In this document: positions 56,801 through 64,000 of the stretch, one piece after another
How positions within the stretch are numbered: the first letter of the stretch is position 1
Layout of the letters: every line of letters starts with the position of its first letter
Source of the DNA: Tragulus kanchil
Taxonomy: Eukaryota; Chordata; Mammalia; Artiodactyla; Tragulidae
Direction: 5' to 3'
Length of the DNA: 64,000 bases
NCBI GenBank assembly: GCA_022376925.1
Contig: JAIOJX010000005.1
Span: 160,657,501 to 160,721,500 of the forward strand
Program-made: the position numbers and the translations under genes
The notes under the pieces: model-generated
Databases searched by the model: none
What the model saw: the letters and a program-made list of their open reading frames with translations, nothing else
Told to the model about the DNA's origin: nothing

Positions 56801-57846
56801 CTGTGTAGTGTGAGAGGGTGGTCATGGCAGCTCCCTGCCCATCCCATGCACCCATGAAAGAATGAGAGATGGCCCAGGAGTGTGCTGGGTGGGAGGACTT
56901 GCTCTGGGTTTTCCAGCTGGTCTTGGAATGAGAAGTCATGGAATATAATATAATCATATCCAATCAATGTGTCAGGGGGCCAACTGGAAAAGATGAGGAG
57001 TAAGAGAAAGTCCAACTGTTCCCCAGCACTACGTGGGGGGATCAGACCCACGTCAGGGAGGAGGGCTCATCTCCTGCCCCAGCTTAGTGCTTTCTTAGGC
57101 CACTCACCTATTGTGGAGGAACATCTGGTGCCTAAGGACTTCCAAATAGTAGCTTTCCATACTAACTAACCAAATAGACTTAGTGTGTCTACTGTATTGG
57201 CTCCATTTTACAGTAAAGATAAAAGAAATTAAGAACAGAGTACTCACGAGGTCAAGTTCACACATGTGAAGTGGACCTGAGCCAGGATTCCAGGGCACAG
57301 GACTAGTAGTTGGCATCCTCTCTCAATCCCAGGTGCCCCACCCTCCTGGGAGAGCTCAGGGGCTCCTGGCACAGACTGAGGGCCCTAAGGCTGCCTCTGC
57401 TTCTCACCAGAAGACTCATGAGGTCCACATCTTTGTTCCCCAAGGGGAGTGAGGGCCAAGTGAAGTGTGGGGGTAGGATAACAGTGAAGGCAGACCCAGC
57501 ACTCTGAGCCCATCTTCTGCAGGGATAAGCCATGATCCAAGAGTCTCTTGATGTGCTGGGGATTGATCACTCCCTGGCCTGAACTGAAGGGTAAGGTGGC
57601 CAGTTTTCCCATCTAGGTTCCTTCTTCCATTATCCATGCTGTCTTGATCTTCAGAGTTTGTACAGTGAAGGGGTCTGAAACCTTAGCTTGCTATAAGTAT
57701 TGAAGAGCAGTGTGGGAAGTGTGTCACTTGGAAGCAAAGTGGGTACTTACTGTAGATTTGTCCATCATCCAACTTATATCTGCAAAGATACTCTTCAGTT
57801 TTTGTTAGATCTATACCAGGTGTAAAAAACCCAAGTTGGTAGGTTT
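41757..57846 (-). CDS. ANTXRL: Gene B: second ANTXR-like paralog, 5' exons off window
   Basis: Minus-strand gene upstream of and parallel to gene A. Visible exons are 57751-57846, 53454-53523, 52812-52890, 48148-48471 (second copy 49307-49630), 45992-46030, 43814-43888 and 41757-41831 (second copy 42880-42954). All junction phases fit and the Ig-like exons have the same lengths as gene A's (96, 70 and 79 nt). The cytoplasmic exons read [33 protein letters not shown].. and [20 protein letters not shown]... They align to the ANTXR/ANTXRL juxtamembrane tail, including the ...(R)(M/I)E splice position. The signal peptide and VWA exons should lie right of the window, because introns at 58-63 kb still align to gene A intron 9. 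The stalk is an APSTP-type repeat. The 3' end is uncertain. Confidence 0.8.
42880..42954 (-). CDS. ANTXRL: Duplicate copy of gene B exon 16
   Basis: Same sequence as 41757-41831 with the same splice sites, in the second copy of the 41295-43564 duplication. Confidence 0.55.
43814..43888 (-). CDS. ANTXRL: Gene B exon 15: cytoplasmic tail
   Basis: Acceptor gttgtctctttctag, donor gtgaga. 75 nt, phase 0: [20 protein letters not shown] then LRQME. It aligns to the ANTXR tail segment with T/M-V-(I/D)-(I/A)-S/C-Y and ending (K/R)RM/IE at an exon boundary. The second copy of the surrounding duplication holds only its first 18 coding bases (44944-44961). Confidence 0.75.
43871..46010. repeat. Tandem duplication 16 (1.07 kb)
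   Basis: Copies 43871-44935 and 44944-46010, with ends falling inside gene B exons 15 and 14. T-run and C-run length differences. Confidence 0.95.
45992..46030 (-). CDS. ANTXRL: Gene B exon 14: lysine-rich juxtamembrane exon
   Basis: A 39-nt exon, [13 protein letters not shown], between acceptor tctctttaacatcctag and donor gtaagt, phase 0 both sides. The position and composition suit the basic juxtamembrane stretch after the membrane segment in the family. A truncated duplicate (44919-44935, T run of 5 instead of 7) lies in the first copy of the 43871-46010 duplication. Very short, so moderate confidence. Confidence 0.6.
46315..47034 (-). mobile_element. L1 3' end, antisense
   Basis: T run at 46318, then acttttacaaagttttgttg ... 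ctgattcttctgcatttctc ... ttgctgggtggtatggtgct, matching the antisense L1 3' region at 5318 in type. It is cut by the SINE at 47035. Confidence 0.8.
47035..47364 (-). mobile_element. CHR-like tRNA-type SINE, antisense, well preserved
   Basis: gtgggatcttcccaggccag ... ccagggaagcccc with the AAAGATTTATTTATTT tail. The flanking ccactgggga and ccaccgggga look like its target-site duplication inside the L1. CpGs are largely retained, so it is comparatively young. Confidence 0.85.
48148..48471 (-). CDS. ANTXRL: Gene B exon 13: APSTP-repeat stalk and membrane segment
   Basis: Acceptor tgtctcacag, donor gtgagcg. 324 nt (108 codons, phase 0). ADPPVTTV is followed by 14 five-residue units (APSTP with [15 protein letters not shown] and APSTQ variants). 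Then comes APSN and a membrane helix ([20 protein letters not shown]) ending IWCCKR. Predicted to be a dense O-glycosylated stalk. A second in-frame acceptor (ggtgtctcatag, exon start 48504) would add [11 protein letters not shown]. The plus-strand ECWEL-type frame over the repeat is a shadow. A second copy lies at 49307-49630. Confidence 0.8.
48238..48447 (-). repeat. Coding 15-bp minisatellite (14 APSTP-type units)
   Basis: Fourteen tandem 15-bp units, GCTGGGAGCCGGAGT-like on the plus strand, in frame with gene B exon 13. Unit variants change single codons only (A/T at position 1; P, R, L or Q at position 5), so the frame is conserved. Copy at 49397-49606. Confidence 0.9.
48472..48600 (-). 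repeat. Decayed 33-bp stalk-type repeats upstream of gene B exon 13
   Basis: Four diverged units of about 30-33 bp, each beginning (T/G)TTGTCT or GGTGTCT on the minus strand. One carries GAGACCACAATGCCCGTG, closely matching the gene A coding unit CAGACCACAACACCCACG. They contain in-frame stops and several CAG/TAG acceptor-like ends, so they are now intronic or lie at the acceptor. Duplicate at 49631-49759. Confidence 0.6.
49307..49630 (-). CDS. ANTXRL: Duplicate copy of gene B exon 13
   Basis: I see no difference in repeat content or order from 48148-48471. A real old duplication of a 15-bp tandem repeat would normally show unit-number change, so this supports an assembly duplicate. Confidence 0.6.
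49830..52072. repeat. Tandem duplication 18 (1.12 kb)
   Basis: Copies 49830-50950 and 50957-52072, in gene B intron 12. The first part is a third copy of 48671-48930. Confidence 0.95.
52812..52890 (-). CDS. ANTXRL: Gene B exon 12: last Ig-like strand
   Basis: Acceptor tgttctttcag, donor gtaagt. 79 nt. Reads [20 protein letters not shown] then ITSKDC. It is homologous to gene A exon 12 (DYSL..G..F....LKI..KDC). Ends in phase 0. Confidence 0.85.
53454..53523 (-). CDS. ANTXRL: Gene B exon 11: Ig-like domain
   Basis: Acceptor ggttttcttttag, donor gtaagt. 70 nt. Reads [20 protein letters not shown] then EG, collinear with gene A exon 11 (EKLTC-x-GHV shared). The phase joins exons 10 and 12 of gene B. 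Confidence 0.85.
54472..56718. repeat. Tandem duplication 19 (1.11 kb)
   Basis: Copies 54472-55580 and 55610-56718, offset 1138, in gene B intron 10. No exon involved. Confidence 0.95.
57200..57312 (+). mobile_element. MIR SINE
   Basis: ccattttacagtaaagataa, aattaagaacagagtactca, then gagccaggattccaggg follow MIR order. It lies in gene B intron 10. Confidence 0.65.
57751..57846 (-). CDS. ANTXRL: Gene B exon 10: Ig-like domain
   Basis: Acceptor tgtctttgcag, donor gtaagt. 96 nt, phase 1 to 1, as in gene A exon 10. Reads [20 protein letters not shown] then [11 protein letters not shown]. It shares the CRY core with gene A exon 10 but is strongly diverged otherwise, while the flanking introns still align. 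Confidence 0.8.
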
Positions 57847-59097
57847 CTGCAAAGACAAGATCCATAGACTGTGTTAGGAGGGGTTGAGTGCTGACTTCTC
57901 TCTGACCTTAAAGTTAGGATAGATCCTCCCTTTAACTGAAGTCCTTGGAACTCTGATGAAGAAGCCATTGTGTCTGAACCAATGTCTGTTCACCTCTGGG
58001 CTTCAACCGGTTTCACTGTGGGTGATGCTGAAGTGGTTGAGCTGGGCCTTGGGTACTTGGGGGCTTCTCAACACTGCCCCTACCCATCAAGCCCATTAGG
58101 ATCTCATACCCTCCACAGGGCAAACCCAGCCAAAACTCTCTGACTCTGAAATCTCAAGGTCTTCTCTGAGACATACAGGCAGTGCTCTCCACTGGGCCCT
58201 CCCTTGCATAAAAGAGAGGAAACAAGACAACACAGGCTGAAGATAGTCCTGACTCTTGCCTGAGCTGACCACACAAGCCTGGGTGCCTGGGGGTTTTCTG
58301 ACACTTGGAGGTCTGTTCTTCTTCCCTGTGCTTATGGCAGGGTGGAGATCCCAGAAACAAGGCCAGGACCTTGGAGAGGCAAAGTGGTGAGGACCTCGCA
58401 TAGGAGAATCCCTTGTGGAAGGTGAAATCTTATCTTAGCTGTGGTTCTGAAATCTTCATTGACTGCTCTTCCCCTCCCTTTTCCCGACTGTTTGTTTACT
58501 TCACACAACCTCCTATTGCCATCCCAGGGATTCACCAAGCACTTTCTTTTGTCTGGCTGGGAGACATTAATTTGCTAAGGTGCAGTTTTGGGCCATAGCC
58601 TCTCTGCAAGCTGCTGGGTCCCCACCGGTGCTTACTGACAATGGAAATAAATACCAGGAGATCCAGAGAGTGAAGTTAGTGAGCCTGGCCCCTGGGGAGC
58701 GGGGTCAGGTTAAAATACAAATCTTCCTGCTACAAGCCCAAGGTCATTAGCCTTCCCCTCTGTCTCCTGGTCAAGGTCAGTTAATTACTTAAACTCGGTT
58801 AGCTCTGAAGAATATTCCTCAGAAATGCCAGCATATCCTTGAACTTGGCAGTCCTGATTCCTTCTGCTTCAGGTCTTCCTGCACCTCCCATCAAGGTGAA
58901 GTTTACAAATTCTCTGCTTCAGAGCAAGTAGATTCTTAGCTCAGTGGCTGAAGCTGGCCTGCTGACATTTTTGTTTTGTTTTGTTTTGAAAATATTGGAG
59001 CCAATGCTGGAAAGTCTGCACATTTTCTCAAACCCAATAGTGAAAACAATCTTGAGAAAGAAGAATGGAGCCAGAGGCATCTTGCTCTCTGTTTTCA

Positions 59098-59624
59098 GAG
59101 TATATTACAAAGCCACAGACATCAAAGAACAGTACTTGCGCAAAAACAGACACACACATATACAGTCAATTAATCTATTACAGCGGAGGCAAGAATACAC
59201 AATGAGAAAAAGACAATTTCTTCACTAAAGAGATTGGTACAACTGGACAGCTCCATGTAAAAGAATGAAAAAAGATCATTTTTGCCCTCAATCTCCAAAG
59301 ATAAAGTCAAAATTGATTAAAAAGCTAAATATAAGACTTAAAACTTTAGAACTCATAGATTCTCATCTAGGAGTTCTTTTTGTTCTCACAAAAAGAAATG
59401 GGTCAATGACTGGCTTTAGTATGAGTGTATCTTTAATGAAGAAATTCTACTTCTGGTTGTAATCTTAGTGAATCCATTTCCAAAGCTCACAGAGAGGTAG
59501 CCATCAGGAAGGTCCTACAGTCTGACTCATAGTATCGACTTATTAGGAATAGTCTGTGTATTGATCAAAGAAAACCAATGAAATAAATTGGTCCATTCAT
59601 GCAGTGGAATACTGTGCAGAAGTT
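59098..59624 (+). mobile_element. L1 ORF2 C-terminal fragment
   Basis: Sense-strand L1: attacaaagccacagacatc, ggcaagaatacacaatgaga, caactggacagctccatgta, gaatgaaaaaagatcat. Several stops. Confidence 0.75.
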
Positions 59625-60405
59625 TGGAGAATATTGTCAGCAAATTTGGAAAACTCAGCAGTGTCCACAGAACTGTAAAACGTCAGTTTTCATTCCAATC
59701 CCAAAGAAAGGTAATGGCAAAGGAATGTTCAGACTACTTTACAATTGCATTCATTTCACATGCTGGCAAAGCTATGCTCAAAATCCTTCAAGTTAGGCTT
59801 CAGCAGTACATGAACCAACAATTTACAGATGTATAAGCTGGGTTTAGGAAAGGCAGAGGCACCAGAGATCAAACTGCCAACATTTGTTGGATCATGGAGA
59901 AAGCAAAAGAATTCCAGAAAAACATCTACTTCTGTTTCATTGACTACTCTAAAGCCTTTGACTATGTAGATCACAACAAACTGTGAAAGATCGGGGGTAC
60001 CAGACCATCTTACCTGTCTCCTGAGAAATCTGTATGCCGATCAAGGAACAACATTTAGAGCCAGACATGGAACAACTAACTGGGTTGAAACAGGGAAAAG
60101 AGTACGATAAGACTCATTTCTATAGGAAATAAACCCTGAACATTCATTGGAAGAACTGATGCCGAAACTGAAGTTCCAATACTTTAGCCACCTGATGCAA
60201 AGAGCTGACTCATTGGAAAAGACCCTGATGCTGGGAAAGATTGAAGTCAAAAGGAGAATGAGATGTTAACATAGAGTTACCAATTCAATGGACATAAATT
60301 TGAGCAAACTCTAGGGGATAATGGAGGACAGAGGAGCCTGATGTGCTGCAGTCCATGACACTGCAGAGTCAGACATGACTTAGTGACTGAACAACAACAA
60401 ATGCA
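59625..60405 (+). mobile_element. BovB LINE fragment including 3' end
   Basis: Frames read MNQQFTDV, then AGFRKGRGTRDQTANICW and FIDYSKAFDYVDHNKL (reverse transcriptase). The characteristic 3' end follows: gcagagtcagacatgactta then gtgactgaacaacaa. In-frame stops and deletions; not functional. Confidence 0.9.
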
Positions 60406-60409
60406 TGAT

Positions 60410-62600
60410 CCTGTTAATGTAAAAAATATCCTTGTGAAGTATATTTAGGCAGGTATTTACATATAAAAGCTGAACTTTTTGTGGTTGTAGATTCTGGAGT
60501 AGAGGGATGGGCAAAGGGGGACCCTCAATGGGGTGGAGGGAGAGCCTCTACCCAGGGTAGTTGCAGGCGGGTCCCCATCAGCACAGTGTGTCCTGTCTTC
60601 ATCCCTCAGGTCCTCCTGCCCCACACGGTCAGCCCAGATCACTGCCACAGAGGTGGGTGTTCCCACAGACAGTGCAGAGCTGGATGCCAGATCTCAGAGA
60701 GAAGCCCTGTTCTGCACTGCGTCCCATTATGACCTTCACTGCCGGGCCCCACCTGCTGGGCTTCCTGCAGACACTCACTCTGGCCTGATTACATATAGGA
60801 AAAAGAGTGACCAGCTACCAGCTTCAGCCTGCCTCGTAGGGTGGAAAGCCCAAGGAAACCCAGAAACACACAGGTGGATGATTCTCCAAACAATGGTGCT
60901 GAGTGCTTCAGGGCCAGACCCTGCGCTCATCCCCCGTGAGTCACTGAGAAGAGCAAATTTCCCTGTAGAGGAATAAATCAGGAAGTATAGCTGCCTCCAA
61001 GGGGCGGGGGCAAGGATTGCCTTGGAAGGGAGCTGAGGGGACATTCTAGAGGCAATATTAACATTCTGAGTCTTGATGGAATTCAAGGTTACACAGGTAT
61101 TGTGTGCATTAGTCAGTACTCATCAAATGATGCACTTGTCTGCTGCATTTCAAAAAGAAAACTCAACAAAAATTGTTCCCCAGGTAAAGATATGCAGAAT
61201 AAAGGGCTTTGGGGAGCAGTACATTGTAACTTTGTGTTACTTTGACATGCGTCAAGAGATAAGATGGATAGATAAAGAGAAGAAAGAGAGAGCAGTTATA
61301 GAAATACATGATAAAGGAACTATGGTCTGATATTGACTGAAAATCCGAGTAGTAGAGAGAGGGATGTCCATTGTTCATTTTCTCTTTGCTATAGGTTTGA
61401 AATCTTCCTACAGTAGAAGTCTGGAAGAGCCAAGCAGTCGTCTTGATTTATACTGAGTGACAAGTGACCTAAGAGTGGAGGAGATCAAGAGCTGTGGGAA
61501 GCCAGTGTGGCCAGCTGGCCAAGAAAGGCTCTGGGATTGAAGCACTCTGAGAGAGAAATCTCAAAGACTTGATCCCGTAAACCTAAGGAAGGTTTTACTG
61601 GAAGCCCAGTCTCCTGACCCCATAGCCTCTGCAGCAGATAGGCTTAGAGCAGAGGCTGCTCCTTGGAGGATCTGATTATCCAGTTTAGGGGTCTCAGCCT
61701 CTGTGGTCAGGTGGGTTAGGGAAGTGGCCTTAGCCTCTGGTGCCTTGTGCAGAGGATGGGCTGAAGCACAGTCCTGGAGGCAGGGAGGCCAGCAGAGGCC
61801 TCTGTCTAGTCCTACACAGAGCCTGAGAAGCTGAAGAGGCCATGTTCCTCATGTTGACCTGCTTCTGGCATCCTCCCACCCAACCCACCAACTTATTCGC
61901 AACGATGGCCTGATGAACAGATCCTTCTACCTAATTTGGGGTCCAAGTTCCTGCTTTGAGCCTTCCCTCCAAGTAACAGTCATGCTGTGGGGCAGTCTCG
62001 GACAAGACGATAGCAGTTGTAAAAGTCAGAGCAGCACAGCTGGGCCTCACTGGCAGAGGGTGTGGGCAGGTACCTGTCACACCCGCTGGGCCACCACAGG
62101 GCGTGAATGACAATGGGCATCCTCTCCTGAGGTCTGACGGGCTTGTGTGTGCCCTGGGGACTTGATCAGAGAATGGAAGCTCTCAGGATACACGCAGCTG
62201 GGACACGCAGGAAGAGATCCTGTGCGTGCATAGGGTGTCCCCTCACGTCCACACCTCCCACTGCTGGCCACAGGGCCAGATACAGGAGGAGTCAGACAAC
62301 TTCCACACGCAGCGGACTTGGCTGGAGACACTTCTATCCGGGGTGTTCTCTACCATGTCCCTCCCCTTCCTGGACTCAGCAGGGGGATTGGGTCAGTGCC
62401 AGGGGTCAGTGATGGAAGCCTAAGCACTAGCCCCTGTTGTTGAGGGCCACCAGCTTCTAGATCCTGTGCCAGTCACTGTGCCTCCACTGCATCTACATCT
62501 CACTGCAGATACGAGAGTGGGCAATGCCACATCTACTTGGAGATGAAGTTTGAGCTGGCAGATCCTCAGCAATTTGGCCCAGAGCAGCAAACCTCAGATA
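60410..62600. other. Gene B intron 9, no feature recognised
   Basis: Unique-looking intronic sequence after the BovB 3' end. Open frames are short and overlap on both strands. From 62620 it aligns to gene A 16950-17380 (ccacagcctactgcac-type start). Confidence 0.4.
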
Positions 62601-63239
62601 TGACCTATGACCGCTGCTCTGTCTGACCCCACAGCCTACTGCACGGTAGCCTTGCAGTTCAGAGCACTGCAGCCGGGACCAGCTCCCTGGGTCTGCGTCC
62701 AGCTGCATCTGGCTGTGGGCTGTTACCAGTGGGAGTGGGTGCTTATCCACCCGCCTCAGTGCAATGAATCCCAGGGATGTCGGTGCACAAACTGGCCCGC
62801 ACAGAGCTCACTCAGAGAGAGGGTTTCTATCAGAAACGCGACTGCATAGGATCTTCCCCACTCTGATGCAGGGACCTTCCTGGGAGAGAGGGCATCATTA
62901 ACCAAGTTCCAGATCTCAGGGAGAGGTGGTGCTTGTTGAACCACTGGGTGTAGTGCTGGCTGTGGAAATTGGCATGGATGTCTTTATCAGGTTGCTCCTA
63001 TTATGATGCTGGTCTTGAACTGTGTCCAGCTGTTTGCTTCAGCCACCGAAATAATCATGTTTCCCTTCTCAGTTTTGCTGATTTATTATACTGGTATTTC
63101 AAACATTGAACCAGACTTGCATTTCTGGGGTGATCCCTAATTAGTTTTGATGTATTGGCCTTTCTATATGTTGCTGGATTTCATTTGCTAGTGTCATGTT
63201 CAGGGTTTAACAAATATCTTTTTTTATTTTCTAATTATA

Positions 63240-63515
63240 ATTAAAAAAAAAATTTTGGCCTCTTTTATTGGTTTTTTATTTATTTATTTTCATCCATCTT
63301 TATTCTTTGGCCTGTGTGGGCCTCCCATTGCAGTGGCCTCTCTTGCTGCAGAGCACTGGCTCTGGGCACCTGTGCCCCAGAGTGCTGGCTTGTAATTGGA
63401 CATGCTGGTCCAGCTGCTCCACGGCATGTGGGATCTTCCCAGACCAGGGATCGAACCGGTGCCTCTTGCACTGCAAGGCAGACTAGTCACCCACTGGACT
63501 ACCAGGGAAGCCCCA
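63240..63515 (-). mobile_element. CHR-like tRNA-type SINE, antisense
   Basis: Same family as 47035-47364: tttatttatttattttcatc tail side, gtgggatcttcccagaccag, and a ccagggaagcccc end. It lies in gene B intron 9. Confidence 0.85.
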
Positions 63516-63929
63516 GTTTTGGTTTTGAGTTTTAAAAAGTAATTAAACTTCCTGTGGCAATCATTTCCTAATAAGGGTATGTTGTGTCATTTTGTGCTAT
63601 AATTAAAATTTATACAAGGTAATATGTCAACTGTTTCTCAAAACTGGAAGAAAAGGTCCTTACATACCATATACACGCCACAACCTCTGGCAGACATGCC
63701 TCACACAAAAACAGACTTGCATACTCAAGGCACAAATCATAGGACTGGAAAATTTTCATATGTATCCTGTACACACATAGCACATGCTCAGACACTACAC
63801 TCATGAATGTCACACACACACACCATACACACTCCATTCAGAATGCACGTACAGCTCTTCCACGCCCAATACACATTTACGCTCATCCAAACACACTCGC
63901 CTGGAGGGGGGCTCTGCAATGCACTCCAG

Positions 63930-64000
63930 TGTTCTCACCTGGAGGAGCCCATTGACAGAGGAGCCTGGTGAGCTATAGTCTTGGGATCACACAGTGTCAG
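63930..64000 (+). mobile_element. BovA/BovB-type SINE fragment at window edge
   Basis: gcactccagtgttctcacct then gaggagcctggtgagctata match the BovA middle portion. Truncated by the end of the window. Confidence 0.7.

Overview
This window is nuclear DNA from a ruminant mammal. It carries BovA/Bov-tA SINEs (about 18804, 28300 and 38728), BovB (RTE) LINE fragments (about 16680 and 59625), cetartiodactyl tRNA-Glu-type SINEs, L1, L2 and MIR copies, and spliced genes with GT-AG introns. There are no long prokaryote-like ORFs. The one long intronless coding relic is an EEF1A1 processed pseudogene.

The main content is two tandem, same-strand (minus) genes of the anthrax-toxin-receptor-like family (ANTXRL type: signal peptide, VWA domain, Ig-like domain, membrane segment, cytoplasmic tail). 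Gene A has 13 phase-compatible coding exons from 30428 down to 540. They add up to 575 open codons, and the gene then leaves the left edge before its cytoplasmic tail. Gene B enters from the right: its Ig-like exons lie at 57846-52812, its stalk and membrane exon at 48471-48148, and its cytoplasmic exons at 46030-41757, with a weaker terminal-exon candidate near 35129. Introns also align between A and B (for example 14.0-14.6 kb with 57.9-58.9 kb, and 16.9-17.4 kb with 62.6-63.0 kb), so the pair arose by segmental duplication.

The proteins look unusual for the family. Gene A's VWA domain has lost two of the five expected metal-site (MIDAS) residues. Both genes carry a Ser/Thr/Pro-rich, mucin-like stalk in the same exon as the membrane segment. 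The stalks use different repeat units: degenerate 11-residue units in A and fourteen 5-residue APSTP-type units in B. Decayed 33-bp units like those of A sit just upstream of B's stalk exon and appear to contain its splice acceptors.

The window also contains 19 direct tandem duplications of about 1.07-1.16 kb. Copies abut or nearly abut, are near-identical, and fall indifferently over exons, introns and transposons. They differ mostly by homopolymer or small indels and a few substitutions. This is best read as false duplication at assembly joins (unmerged overlaps or haplotypes), not biology. It doubles several exons (A exons 1, 7-9, 11, 12 and 13; B exons 13 and 16) and puts frameshifts into some copies. 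Any gene model here should use one copy of each pair.

Layout: 1-31.9 kb, gene A with a complex antisense L1, SINE and EEF1A1-pseudogene block at 5.3-13.8 kb; 31.9-35 kb, spacer between the genes with a MIR; 35-47.4 kb, gene B 3' portion and L1/SINE-rich introns; 47.8-52.9 kb, gene B stalk and membrane exon and the following intron; 53-58 kb, gene B Ig-like exons; 58-64 kb, gene B intron with L1, BovB and SINE.
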